A stretch of 64,000 nt of DNA from Termitomyces sp. T153 (lineage: Eukaryota; Basidiomycota; Agaricomycetes; Agaricales; Lyophyllaceae), in NCBI GenBank assembly GCA_018296165.2, contig JACKQL020000115.1, forward strand, positions 62,001-126,000, given 5' to 3'. The position numbers were made by a program, and so were the translations under genes. Shown one piece after another: positions 45,105 through 56,850 of this stretch. The notes under the pieces are model-generated. The model searched no databases and was not told where the DNA came from. It saw only the letters and a list, made by a program, of their open reading frames with translations. Every line of letters begins with the position of its first letter. Positions within the stretch are counted from its first letter, which is position 1.

Positions 45105-46038
45105 GAGCACTGGTGGTAAGTTTGTGAAGAAGATGGTGAGGGTGGCCTTGGTGAAACAGGCCAGTGCTTTTGTGGAGTAACAACAAGAGTTAGCAGCAAG
45201 GAAGGAGCCTATCTAGGTTAAGCATTCCAGCTTGAATCTGCCAGCATTGCAAGATGGAACAGTGGAAGGAGGCAGCAGAGTTGCTAAGGGTAAGCAACAG
45301 GAGAAGAGCTGAGAAGTGGTGGAGAGCAAGGAGGAGGATGGCAATAAGTGGAGCAACAGCAGGAGTGATAATAGCAATGACATGCCATTGTCACATAAAC
45401 AAGCAGCAAGTCCTGCATTGGTTGCTTCAACCAAGCAACAGAAGACTGTTGCTAGCAATGAGAAGGAGGGTGAGGATGTAGAAATGGGAGAGAGCACTTC
45501 CATAGCAACAGTTGCTGAGATGGAGGCAGTGGTAAATGGAGGGGAAGTTGAGGGAGATTGAGAGATTGAGGAAGAGGCAATGGAGGTGGAGAAGGATGAG
45601 GAGAGTGACAAGGAGGAAGTTGTTTAGCAATGAGTAAGTCTTTTTTTTTCACTAGGCAATGTTTGCTAATCATATCATTAGAAATTCTGGACCAGCACAC
45701 TGCTGCAACAGGTAGGCAACAACAAATTGGAGTGGCTAGGAGAAGACCTAGCCTTGCCAACACTGCTGATGTTGGCAATGTCACTGAGAGAGTACAATAA
45801 GAGGGCAGCAGAAATGGAGAGGTAGTTCCAAAGGGAGTTAGAAAGGGCAAGGGAGGTGTTGCTGGAGGCAAGGGCAAGGTTCACCATTGCTAAGCACTTG
45901 CTAGTGAGCATGGCAGAATATAGGGGTGACTGTCAAGTGTTCTTGGCTTGGCAGGAGGTGAACAAGATTGGCAAAGAGGACTGGGAGGAGGGCAAGGTGG
46001 GAAAAGTGCCTAGCAATGATGCTGACCTTGGCACCTAG
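45105..46038 (+). pseudogene. Antisense accessory gene of F2, spliced, acidic and coiled-coil
   Basis: Opposite to F2 pol. Exon to 45633, intron 45634-45681 (GTAAGT...TGCTAAT...TTAG, 48 bp), exon 45682-46038. Without the intron the frame closes; with it a single frame runs through. The first exon encodes basic then Glu/Asp-rich sequence (EKEGEDVEMGEST, EKDEESDKEEVV). The second encodes a probable coiled coil (LREYNKRAAEMER, then FQRELERAREVLLEARARF), ending with an acidic tail. Six in-frame stops are each one C to T change from Gln or Arg codons. The N terminus is lost at the F1 junction. The general make-up parallels the antisense gene of the TGTCAGG elements, though I see no clear sequence similarity. 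Confidence 0.6.
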
Positions 46039-46492
46039 TGATAGCCACTCCCTCTACATATACTTTTATATCAGTTTATAGTATGGACATAGACTAGCAC
46101 CCTTAAGGGGCTTCATATCTTTTTGTACTCCATAGATTGGCCCCCTTAAGGGATCCAAGAAAATGTAACATATTAAACTTTGACAAAGAAATTGAAAGAG
46201 AAAAGATAAGATCAAAGGCAAGGGTATAAACAAGGCAAATGAGTCAGTACACACTAGCAAATGTTGCTTGGCACTAGCAACAATGGTGGAAATGCTCAGT
46301 AAATCATCATAGCATGAAAACCCCCAGAGGTGTGCTGAGTGCTAGCAACAAACAGCAAAGCACAGCATCAAAAGCAACAAGAAAGTAATGAAAGTGTCTG
46401 TAAAATGCTTTTTAAACAAGTGCAACATGATGAAAGAATAGCAAGATGAAAATACTGGAGGTATTTGACAGTTTATCTGAATAACTAGTGAA
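46039..46492 (-). other. F2 3' non-coding region
   Basis: Between the antisense gene and the solo LTR. It holds two CCCTTAAGGGG-type palindromic blocks (46108-46117 and 46141-46151) and A-rich sequence. No coding signal is recognised. Confidence 0.45.
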
Positions 46493-47627
46493 TGTCAGGT
46501 TCTACTGACCACAGGGGCTCAGCTACACTTGGCAAGTCCTTACTAGGCAGATGCAATGTCCTGCACTGATAACTTGGCATTTGGGGAGGGTCTAGACTTC
46601 AGAGACTTGTGAGAATAAGCAAGGGGGGAGTGGTCTGAACAAGTCTGGGGTAGTTTGGGGCAGTCTAAGACAAATTATAAGAAAGAGGTTTGAGTTGATG
46701 GGGTGTCAGGTACAAGTCCAGATGCAAGTATTGGAAGTGCAGGGTAAGCAGAAGCTATGCAAGTGATGGGAGCAGAGCCAGAGCTTGATGGGAATCAATG
46801 GATGTTGATGGGTTTTGGGGCCAAGCAAATAGCAAGGTCCAGAGATGGTTTAAAGAATGTTTGAGGTTTGTAATTGTAAGTGCAGGGTTTGTAAAGGTGT
46901 TAAGGTTGAAATGACTTGAACATGATAAAGGAAATGGAGTTGAATGAGACAAGATTGAGATGAGATTGAGATGAGAACAAAAATAGATTCAAGCAGAGAT
47001 ACAAAATGGAGATAGAGATGAAGCAAGACTGGGAGATTGAGTTAAGACTGGGAGACTGAGAGAAAGGGAAAATGTAACATGGGACACAAAACACAAGAGA
47101 GAAACAATCAGAAACACATCAGATAAGGCAGGTAATATCAAGACTAGAGTATGGGATGCTACTCTATGACTTATCTACTGACTACTAGAGAGCTCTGGGG
47201 AACAGTAAGTCTGGTGGTGGGGCTTGTTGGAGCCACACAGAGTTGATGGGTGTCAGTTGTGATCAGGGGACAAGCTGCAGTGATATTCTGATGGGATCAG
47301 TTGAGGACATGGGCCATTCTAGAGTTGTTGTGATGCTTTGGAGTTGGTTGGATAAATCAGGGTGATGAGATGGTGATGTACACTGGAGTCAGGAACAATG
47401 GGAGAGGGTTCCAGGAGCTCAGGAGAGTCAGGGGAAGCATTAATGGCTGAAGGTGTTGGAGTTAGCCAGGGGGCTGTTAGGGTTTGCTAGAGAAGCATTG
47501 GAGTTACCTGGAGTAGGCATCATAGATTGACAAAGGTTGAGGAAGTTTGAGGGGGCATCAGGGGTAACTCTAGGGGAGCTGGAAGGGCTGGAAACATGGT
47601 TGGGAGTCCAGCAAGCAGGTCATGACA
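46493..47627. mobile_element. Solo LTR of the TGTCAGG family
   Basis: TGTCAGG...TCATGACA, 1,135 bp, flanked by perfect GTGAA duplications (46488-46492, 47628-47632). The sequence on both sides belongs to F2, and no internal element sequence is present. LTR-LTR recombination has removed the rest. Its TATA region reads CTTATCTA, so the promoter motif is altered. Confidence 0.9.
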
Positions 47628-47689
47628 GTGAAGGGTATATGTGAGACAAAAGGCAAAGTTAAGAGATGTCACTAGAGCTTAGCAAATGA

Positions 47690-49240
47690 TTTTTAGTCTT
47701 CTTCACTGGCATCATCACCAGCATCATTGTTGTCTACAAGATTGGTTTGCTTGAGTTCACAAAGGCAAGAAGTGTTAATGTCAAAAGTGTTGCTAGGCAC
47801 TGTGATGCATTCTCCAGCAAAATAAGGGACCAAGATGGCAGCTACTGGGCAATGCAACACTGAACCATCTAGCTCACAAAGAATGTAAGCACTGCCATAT
47901 TTATGAGAGATTACCACTAAGGGGCCCAAGTATCATGGTCTCATCTTTTTGTTATGGATCACCTCAATTTTAGTATTCCTCATCAACACAAGGTTGCTAG
48001 TTTGAAAGTTGTAGTCACAAATTGTAGCAGCATGTTCTGTTTTAAAAGCAAATGGTGGCTAAGCAACAGATGCTAAGAACATTGTCATGAAGTCACTTGA
48101 AGTCCTCTTGGCAACATTAAATATCAATTGCTCAGCAGGCTATGAGGTCAGTAAATGATAGGAAAGAGTTTGGCAGAGGTTGCAAATATGTTGCTTCAAC
48201 TATGTCAGCAGGCAGAAGAGGGTGGGTACTAGTAGTTGCACAGTTGCACAGTAAAGGGAACAACCCATTCACTTGCAAACTGTGACACATTCTGACCAAA
48301 ACACAGAGTAAGTAGCTGTACTCCACCTAGACTGGTCACTATCAACAGCTTTGAAGAGGGCTTGGCAAACATCAAAATAAGGTTACTTGATGATACTATT
48401 AGCATGCTTGTTGTAATCTGAGACTCAAATGTGGTGCAAGTTGTATTTCTTTGCTAAGTAGGCAATGGCCTTCATGATGCAAGCTTCATTGTTGGTAACA
48501 ATTTTGCTAAGGGCTCCCTAGTGACAGATTAGATCCTCATACAACTACTTGGCAATGGCTTCACTGTTCTCTCTATTCAGGGTAGTGGGTTAGCAAACAA
48601 CATCCTTGAATAATATACTTGAATCTATTAGAGAGCAGCATGAACATAGTGTCAATATATATCTTGCTGAACAAGAGCACAGGCATAGCAACAGTCAGTG
48701 GGATAAGCACTTTCATCATCTAGTGAATCTGGCAAATGTAGCAAGTGCAGATGTACCAAACAAGGTCAGTGCTAACCTTGAGGCCACCAAAAGCATTCTA
48801 GCAGTGCTGAGCAGGTAGCAAAAAGACCTCTATGGCCCAAGTCATCATGCATTGCTTTCAAAACTTGTAAGCAGTGGTTGATAGAGACAAAGAGTCTGTG
48901 GACACTATCAATGTTTTGTCACCACAGCTTTCTGCTAGCAATAAAGAACATGGATGCATAGCAAATAAAGGTGGCATATTCAGCATTGCTATGGCCTTCA
49001 GGTCTGATGAGGTTGTTAAGCCATTTTCAACCAAGAGCATGCATGTATCACTAGCAATAGCCTTGGCACTGCAGGATACATTGCTATAGGCTATGATGTC
49101 ATCATCACATAGAGGTAGGATGTTGTCACTGTTTGCTAGTTGTGGGGCTGAGTTATTGCTATTTCCACTAATGAATGTCATTAAGGGCTGGAGAGGCTGG
49201 AACTTGAGGAGAGGGGGTAATAAAGGCAAAGTGGATAATA
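47690..49240 (-). pseudogene. F2 integrase
   Basis: Minus strand. The N-terminal region (49229-48858) has DDDIIAYSNVSC and STDSLSLSTTAYKF, continuing to a Cys-X2-Cys zinc segment near 48740-48760 (CTCYICQ). A core remnant near 48600-48330 includes VSDYNKHAN. The C-terminal part has THPLLPADIVEATYLQPLP (about 48190-48245, shifted frames), NLVLMRNTKIE, and a final 78-codon frame GPLVVISHKYGSAYILCELDG with an acidic tail (47929-47693). The frames are heavily interrupted. Confidence 0.78.
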
Positions 49241-49547
49241 CTTAGCAAAGTAGAGGCAAAGAAAGTTGAATTTGGTGAACAAAGCCATGTAAGTGGTCAA
49301 TACAGTCCTCATACACAGAATTGTCACTATTGTTGAGAGTAGGATTGCTAGGCTGGAGCAGGCATTGCAAAGAACTGTCAGGGCAGAAGGTACCTTGAAC
49401 ATGGATGAGCTTAAAGTGAAACATAAAAATTGCCATGATCTAGTGGTTCATGCTAGCAGAGGGCTGGATGTCAGAGTTCTGTAGCACACTCCTGATATAG
49501 CAAGCATTGACTTCAATGATGAGATTCCTGATGCCAATGAGGTACAT

Positions 49548-51418
49548 TCATAAAGCTTGAAGATAAAGGCCATAGAGTTCCAACTTGGGCTGACTAAATC
49601 TAGACTCTCTATTGTTAAGAGTAATGGAGCCAAAGCAGTTGTAACAACATTCTTTGCAGTTGTTGCTAGCCCATTGACAAAGGTAGTAGCCAATAGTGAT
49701 ATATGATGTATCCACCACTAAGATGACATGGTTAGGCAATTCATAATCAATAGGAATTAGGGGCTTAGTGTCTTGTAAGGCTTTCACAAGGTCTTGCTGA
49801 GCATTGATCTGGTCTAGGCCAAATTTAAAGGGGATGCCAACATGAGTTTTGTCAAGTTGTTATTACAGTGAATGAAATTCTTAATGAAAATCCTGAGTTC
49901 TCCAACTGTACCTGGAAAGGCTTGAACTTCTGATAGCAACTTGCAAGGGCCCCAGCTATCAAGTAGGGCTAAACAACTTTCATCTGGAATTTGACTGCTA
50001 GACATGCAAACATGACCAAGGATTTTGAAGGTCAGGGTGCATAAAACAAGTTTGTGACCAGAGAACATACTACCACAATACTTTATTTGCTGGAGAATTT
50101 GATTAAGAAGTTCAAAGAACTCCCATAGCACTAGACAAATATTGGGGTTAGCAGGATGTTTAGCAAGTACACCATTAACAATTTTCCAATCCTTGGGACC
50201 CTTGGCACCAACATCATCAATAAAGCTGAGTACATGGTGTGGGATCTCTAGTTGCAGTATGAATGTAATGTCATTATGGAATATCAGCACAGAGTTGGTC
50301 CAACCCTTTGGCAAGGTTACTAAGCAAAGTGTGCCAAAAGGAGCCTGAAATGTTGTTAAGTCATGTGAGGCAGGGTCAATTAGTTGCTCATTGTATCCAA
50401 CATAAAGGTCAAGTATAGTGCCACAAATGCATCCAGCAAAAGATTCAGTGACATGATCTGGAAAAGGTGGAACTCCAGAGTAGCAAATGGTGACATGGTT
50501 TAGCAGCTCTAGACTGTGTACAATCCTGAGCTTACCATTCTTTTTGAGGACACAAAACCAGCATGATTGGTAAGCTGAGTTTGAAGGTTCATAAATGCCA
50601 GCCTTGATCTTGTTGCAAATGACTTCACAGACTTCTTTTTCTAGGCCTGGGGGTATGGGGCATTTGTGCTGAATCCAGCATATGTGAGGAATTGTCAGTA
50701 TGCATACTAGTGGAAAGAAGTCAGGGCACAAGCTTCCTTGTTCAGAGTCTTCCCAAGCAAAAGCCTTTTCTTGCTTGGCAACCATGTCAACAAGCACATT
50801 GAGTTTGTCACTAGTAAGAAAGCCAGTGTCATGGTCTTCAACAAATTTTGCTTGTCATTTGCTAGTGAATCACTGTGTTGGTACAAATGGTGGAAGGTTT
50901 GGGTCAAGTGGCAGCATAGTTGCTAAGGGATTGCCAATGATGTGTTGCTCAATTCTGAAGTCTTTGCTAACATGGCCAGCAACAGGTTTGGTTTTCATGG
51001 TGACTTGTTTGTACTTCTTCTTTACCTGGACTCCTTTTCTTTTAGTGGATTCATTAGTGACAAATTGTGCAGGCAAAGGAATGTTAATGTATGTAGGGGT
51101 AGTGTCTTTGTTGCTTGTATCAATAGGAAGTGTCTGTCCAAGAATCAAAGGAGTAGAAGAATCAGTAGACACAAGATATGAATGAGGGGGTATAGAAAAT
51201 TCAGAAAGATCACAAGTAGTAGCATAGAGATATGCTAAAGCAGAGTTTGTCTGTGTGCAAGAAGAATCTGTAAGTAAAACATCTTTGTCCAATTCACAAG
51301 AAGCTATAAATATACCATTATGTTGCCAATAGTGCAAGGGACATTGCAAGCTAATCCTAGTGATTGGTCCAAAGTTCCATTGGTGCTCTGCATGTTTAAC
51401 ACAATGTTGGAGTTGCAA
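49548..51418 (-). pseudogene. F2 reverse transcriptase and RNase H (best-preserved RT of the window)
   Basis: A 327-codon open frame (50797-49814) with PPGLEKEVCEVICNKIKAGI, FCVLKKNGKLRIVHSLELLN, ILDLYVGYNEQ, LVTLPKGWTNSVLIFHND and SFIDDVGAKGP. The catalytic Asp pair of the last motif is retained. The upstream frame 51418-50870 is the protease-RT linker with KRKGVQVKKKYKQV. RNase H (49787-49548) has VVDTSYITIGYYLCQW. The RT core itself looks intact, but flanking frames have shifts and stops. Confidence 0.88.
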
Positions 51419-52260
51419 GATAATCCAAGGTCACTAACAATTTCAGCAGACATGGAAATAATTTGGGAGTCACTGTTGGTGATGCACTCAATTTCCTCTC
51501 TGTTGTTGATTAGCATTATTATAGACCAAAGTAAATGTGAATCCTTAGCAACAGTGAGCACTACAGGCTCTTCCCCATGAGGTAGCAAATCTATGTAGGC
51601 CTTGACTGGGTTGACTGATGCAACTTGGGCCTGGTCTGGAGTAAGTCTATTGGCAGTGGCAATGTTTGGTCCTAGCAAAAACTGAGGTTCTTCTATAGCA
51701 AAAGTTAGTAAGGCATCTTCAAAAATGTTGCTGGGGTCCTGTACTGTGTTGGCACTTGCCCCTATAAGTTGCTTGAGCATAATGGCTGTCCTAAACTGAT
51801 TTCTGATGTCCTGTGATACTGAGCAGAGTTTGCCAACCAAGACTGTAACCTTGGTGCTCAAAACCCTTTCAAATACTGCTTTGGATTGTTCAATGTTGTA
51901 AATGAGTGGCATAGTCTAATATGCACTGTTGTTAGCTCTGTTGGGGGCAGCAAAATTTTGATTAGTGGGAGGGGCATAGCAACCTGGGATGCCAGAAAGC
52001 AGGTGGACTGGAGGCTGAGTAACAGGTTCCTTAGTAACTGGCAGTTGTTTGTTAGTGACAAATTGTTCAGTTGCTTTGCCTTTGTCAGCAGGCTTAGCAG
52101 CAGGAGTTGGTACAGAGTTGGAGGGGGAAGTAGTTGCCAGAGTGTCACCAGTAAATGGTGTTGCCTTGGGGGTATCGTTTGCTGATCAATAAGGTGCACA
52201 GGGGACTTGTACACCATCAAACTTTTTGCCTGGTCATTGTAGTGCAAATAGTTCATGTTC
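51300..52260 (-). pseudogene. F2 protease region
   Basis: IYNIEQSKAVFERVLSTKV (about 51900) leads into ECITNSDSQIISM, an aspartic-protease active site in which D-S-G reads N-S-D, then IVLNMQSTNGTLDQSL. The end of the domain is deleted between IGNIMVYL and the linker. The F1 copy keeps that part, so the deletion is specific to F2. Confidence 0.75.
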
Positions 52261-53791
52261 CAATGCCTTGATTCATTCTTCCTTGCTTAGCACTTGGCTC
52301 ATAGCAACATCCTGTTGCATTACCTCATGAATTAGTGAATGCTGCATAGCTGCTTGCTCTGGGTCTGGGTTAGCATTAGATGAAAGCCTGTCAGTTACAA
52401 TTTGTCCTAGGTTAAGTCAATGCTATTCCTCAATACATTCCATATAGAGTCGCTTGCCAAAATAGTTGGGAATCATGTTGCCAGACAGTAATATGATTTT
52501 TCTTCAGCATTCCAATGGATTTTTCCCTGTTGAATCATATGTTCCATTTTAATACAATTGCTGCAGACCATAGTATGACCTGTTTTGCTACAGGAATAGC
52601 AAGTGCTATGGCTGAATTGTTGGCAGGGCTGAGCATTGTTGGTCAAAAGGGCTTCTAGATGTTCCAAGGCACTGACTATTGCTGTGGTTGTCACTAATTT
52701 GAGGGTTTCACATTTAGGCATAGGAGATGGTGAAACTGGGGCATTAGCAACTGGCAATGAAGTGATACTGGTGGTGCCATTTCTAGTCTTGGTGGTAGAC
52801 ATGTTTGTGCTCTTCAAAACCCATTCAACACCTTCAAAGACTTGGTCCACATCATAATAATCCTCTGGGTGGTGGTTGGGAAGTGTGATTTTGAGCTGGC
52901 AAATGATTTTAGACCATAGCAATGTGGGGATACCTTGTTGGGAGAGGCAATGTTCCTCATTGTGGTAGAGCTTGCCATTAGCAAGAAGCCATCTTGCAAT
53001 GCATTGGAAGTCTCAATAGTAGTCAGAGAATCTCCTCAAAGTTGCCAAGCTGCTGTTGAAAGTCTGATTGACAAGTTGTTCAAGGTCACCAAGGTTGTAA
53101 CAAGTGCTAGTGTCAGCACCAGGGTACAGTCTGAGCACTGCCACCTTCCATTCCTGATAGGTATAAGGTCAAGGTGCATTATTGCCAATAGTTATGTTGT
53201 TGCCAAATTCCAGTAATCCAAGCCAAGTTTCTGCTGTGTCATATGAGATGTATTGAGCCACATATTCCTTTTTTTGAGTATCATCAGTGATATCACAGTC
53301 AGCAAAAAGGTATTCCAATTCCCTGAAGTATTGAGGGAGTTCCTTGGGGTGACTCTCATCCCACTTTGGTGCAGTGGTGTCATTGTGCAGTGGCATTCAA
53401 GCACACCAAGTGGCAGGGTTGTTATTCATGCTAGCAATTGTTGGTATTAGCAGTGGAATGGGGTTCTGAGGGTTGATTGGCAATGAGAGGATAGAATGTG
53501 CTTCTTGGAAGAAGATAGAGTCAGTAGGGGTTAACAGTGAGAGAGGTGCATCAAGGAAGCTTTCTATAAAAATTCCTAGAAAGTTGGCAAGGATTTTGCT
53601 AACATCACAAAAGTTCCTAGTGGTTTTGAGTTTGTTGGCAAGAGGTTTAGGTTGAGTAGTTGGCAGTGAGTTCTGAGGAGTTGACAGAGAGTAATGCAGA
53701 AGTTCACTAAAGATTTCCAAGTGACATTGTGCTTGAGCTCTAGTTTCTGGTGGAATGGTTACCTAAAATCCCCTCACAGTGGGCTCCAAAA
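52261..53791 (-). pseudogene. F2 gag with zinc-binding motif, and primer site
   Basis: The primer site TGGAGCCCACTG lies at 53788-53777, three bases inside the LTR. Gag N terminus: 53720-53397. The capsid-like start is APKWDESHPKELPQYFRELE (53396-53169) with DTQKKEYVAQYISYDTAETWLGL, typical of basidiomycete gypsy Gags. A C-terminal CYSCSKTGHTMVCSNC zinc motif is followed by IQQGKIHWNAE (52600-52510). Frames shift at least twice. Confidence 0.82.
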
Positions 53792-54911
53792 TGATGTGCT
53801 CCTATGCTGCCTAATGCTGTGCAGGTAACCAAAAAGGAAGACCTAAACACTAGCAACTAGATAGGGTAGCTGTCAATGGGAAGTTAATAGGGGCAAGTCA
53901 GTAACCATCCCAGAAAGTGAGAGCTAATGATGTGGGGTGAACAAGAAGTGAAAAATGTTGCTATTGCTAGCCTAAGTTGCTGGACAGTAATGAAAGAGTT
54001 GCTGGGTAAAAGAAGAGGAAAAGAACAAAGGCAAAAGAGTCACTAAGGAAGGGAGAAACTAAGCAATAAAAGGGGAGTTTGGAACAAAGGGGAAAGTGAA
54101 GTCAAAGTAGGCTGGGGGACAAACACAAACTAGTTACTAGCTGTAGTCACTAGCATTGCTAAGTCATAGTAATGCTAAGGGTACCCACAGTTGGCACCCA
54201 CACTAGGTTGAGGTTGAGGTTGTCAAGACTGTTGCTAAGTCATTGGCAATGATGAGAGAAAGAGCAATAAGAGATCTGAAGCTGGTAAGCTGAGAGCTAA
54301 TGAGGGGAAACAGTACTCTGTTTGTTTTTTTTATCTCTATGTACAGGCAGTATTTATACTGTTTGTAGGTATAGCATTAGAAAGGAAATATTAGTTGCCA
54401 CTGGCAACAGTATCTGCCAAAGTGTTTATGATACATACTGAATATCAGTCTGGTAACCAAATAAAAGTATGTGATGTCAATATGATGCATAAAAATTGTC
54501 AATCACAAGAAAAGAGCATTCCCAATGTCAATACCTGAAGTGTAAACACCATTCAAGTATGTTTGCAAGCTTGACAAGAAAAATGATAAGTAAGAAATCA
54601 CACAACTGTCAATGTATCCTTTTTTGGAGAGGAGGTGGTGTTGTTGCCAAGAAATGTTGCTAGCAGTGGTCACTAAGAAAGGTCTCAACCTTGTCATTCT
54701 AAATCCAAAGTCCAGACTCCACATGATGCAGCTTGTGATCTACCAGTCTTGCAGTCACTAACATCCCATGCAAAGGCTACATTGTTCCAGACCTTTGGCT
54801 AGACCTCATGGGATAAGTGTTGTGACTTGCACCAAGTCATGTACAATATAGTCAGCTGCTGTCCAATCAGAAATGCCAAAAACAGTGCTCAGCAACAAGT
54901 GGGTCTTATCA
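53792..54911 (-). repeat. 5' LTR of F2
   Basis: Plus-strand ends TGATGTGCTCC and GGGTCTTATCA, 1,120 bp. It is the inverse of the F1 LTR at 40976-42056 and related to E1 and E2. Confidence 0.87.
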
Positions 54912-56057
54912 GTGTCTTGTTCCATTTGCTTTCAGAATATGAAGAAGTTGGTGATCCTGTTACATTGTTGCAAATATATTTGATTTTATGCCTGGGGGCT
55001 TTCCAGAAGAGGATTTCATTGTCTTGCTGTTTGAATTATATGTAAAGTAGCCAACTTTGCCATAGTTGAAACAATGTTTGTACTCTGCAATCTGGTTTTT
55101 GCTGAGTTCATCCAAACATTTATCCTGTGGTTTGGAGGAGCTTTTCTTAGACTCAAAACTCTTGGTGCTTTTCTTAGAACCTGGTGTAGTATTGGTGTAT
55201 TGCCACATGAAAATTGGACTTATAGTGCTTATGCCTGCTTCCCTCCAGCTTGGAACTCAAAACTTTCCAGTGATTGTCCTAGTAATCTTTGTGCCTGTGT
55301 GATTTGTAGTGCTTGAATGAATATTCTGCTTCACTTTTGTTACCATCCAGGTCTACATTGTCTGCATGTTTGAGGAATTTGACATAAGATACTATCTTGT
55401 GCTAATGAGAGACCTTGGAGTCCAATCTTGCTTGGTACACTCCCCATTTGGAGGTCTGGAATCCATTGAAATGTTTTACTACCTTTCTTTCTTTGTTTAC
55501 TAATGGATCCAACAATAGATGAATAGTTCTTCCAGCTTGGCAACATATTTGCACATAGTAAGTGATTTCCCTTAGCCAAAGTCTGAGCAGTTCTTTAAAA
55601 AACTTCTCAAGGGTCTACTTCTTAGGGCACCTTTACACAAGTAGAAGCTCCAAGCTCTCCCCATGAGAAAGCTAGCAATGATGGTAATGTAGCATCTCTG
55701 CTCAATATCCATCAGTTAGGTAGGTCAAACATTGATTCATCAACTGCATGAATTTCTGGATATCTAACATCCCATTGTATTTTTCAGGTGGAATCAGTTT
55801 TACAGTTGAATCTGGTTTGTGGCAGGACCAACTTTGATGCTTTGACTTTTTTGATTTACAATGTTCCTTTTGGGACCTCTTCTTGTCATACTTCTGGCAG
55901 CAACAACAACTCAGTAAGTCATCAGAGGCTCTACTATGAGAGAAACTTCCTGATTCTAAGGAGTTGTCTGCTGCTCTCTATTGGATTATTGCTAGAACAT
56001 CTGCTGCTGGACTCACTTGAACTGCTGTCCAAGGAGTCAGAAGGGAAAGTAGTCTGA
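54912..56057 (-). pseudogene. Ty3/gypsy gag, right copy (element G), minus strand
   Basis: Minus strand from 56057: a basic KKRSQKEHCKSKKSKHQ-type stretch, then STVKLIPPEKYNGMLDIQKF and LTYLTDGY at the capsid start, TLEKFFKELL, then the region shared with window positions 1-663, ending at the F2 LTR. Positions 54912-55574 match 663-1 inverted at very high identity, including the same damaged zinc knuckle. This copy shows the Gag N terminus that the left copy lacks. Confidence 0.8.
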
Positions 56058-56243
56058 GTCAGTCAACTCTTGGTCATGTTGTTAAATGATGACAGGTCAA
56101 GTCATCTGACAGCTTAGAGCTCTAAATTCTACACAACACTGTTGAGTGTCCCAGTCCCTGCAATGAGCCAATTATCACAGTGGTAGAATCATCTCATGCC
56201 TAGAAAGTACTTATATGTAACTTCCTAGCTCCCTGTGTAACTA
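56058..56243. other. Intergenic, nothing recognised
   Basis: About 190 bp between the gag remnant and the tRNA-like segment; no motif or frame of note. Confidence 0.4.
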
Positions 56244-56316
56244 GATTGTGTAGCTTAGTGGTTAGAGCATCATATGGAGTACATATCCAAGAAAGGTTCA
56301 ATTCCTAGTATGGTCA
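56244..56316 (+). other. tRNA-like sequence, degenerate (possible SINE head)
   Basis: A 73-nt segment fits tRNA geometry. The acceptor strands GATTGTG and TATGGTC pair at all seven positions with four G-U pairs. The D arm GCTTAGTGGTTAGAGC has a 4-bp stem and GG loop. A B-box GGTTCAATTCC is present. The anticodon and T stems pair poorly, so it is not a working tRNA gene. It may be a tRNA pseudogene or the promoter head of a SINE whose tail is the (ATCA)n tract. Confidence 0.35.
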
Positions 56317-56591
56317 CTTTTCATTCTCAACACATGTTTATGTCCAATACTAGTGAATAATTTCCCTAATGCACTGCTTTTTGCAACCTGGTTGATGGGG
56401 TGTAGTATTTCTCTGCCTGAGTCCTTCTTAGCATAAGGGCCCCCCTTGAAATTGGAATTGGTGTTCTTAGAGGTGGGGTTGTTATCTCTGGATATACTGG
56501 CATATCTACCATCTACTTGATACTCCTCAGTCATCATGTTACAACATGCCTGTTCTACTGTTGGAAGCAAGTATGAGCTCTCACAGATCAA
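56298..56591 (-). other. 97-codon open frame, unassigned
   Basis: Open minus-strand frame, hydrophilic, with a GGPYAKKDSGREI stretch. It overlaps the tRNA-like segment, has no recognised domain and lies within sequence that may be SINE body. I do not claim it is a gene. Confidence 0.2.
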
Positions 56592-56746
56592 ATGGTAGTA
56601 AAGTGGCTACAAGGTGTAACTGGCATGCTTGAAAAGGCATTGGGCCAGAGTACCTGAAGGAGTGTCCATAATCACCATCCTTACTGTACTGTGGGAGCTA
56701 GGACACTATAACATGTAAAAAATAGCTCTCCAAAGAAATAAAATGG
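56592..56746 (+). repeat. Probable LINE/SINE 3' end
   Basis: Sequence ending GGGAGCTAGGACAC...AATAGCTCTCC...AAATGG, leading directly into the ATCA tract. This looks like the 3' untranslated end of a non-LTR element, whose tails are often short tandem repeats. Confidence 0.4.

Positions 56747-56850
<104 letters not shown>

Larger units (their letters stand above)
45091..54911 (-). mobile_element. Gypsy element F2, minus strand, 3' LTR lost
   Basis: 5' LTR 53792-54911, primer site, gag, protease, RT, RNase H, integrase and a 3' region with an opposite-strand gene. The 3' LTR is missing: at about 45091 the sequence joins truncated F1, tail to tail. A solo TGTCAGG LTR is inserted at 46493-47627. 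The 5' end interrupts the G gag at 54911. Confidence 0.82.

Noticed and set aside
48606..48818. Plus-strand frame of 70 codons in F2
   Set aside because: It overlaps minus-strand integrase remnants that have clear family motifs; most likely a shadow.
55788..56057. Plus-strand 89-codon Leu/Ser-rich frame
   Set aside because: It is the antisense of the G gag N terminus, which has recognisable Gag segments on the minus strand.
56244..56316. Functional tRNA gene
   Set aside because: Anticodon and T stems pair poorly, with no clear U33 context; called only tRNA-like.
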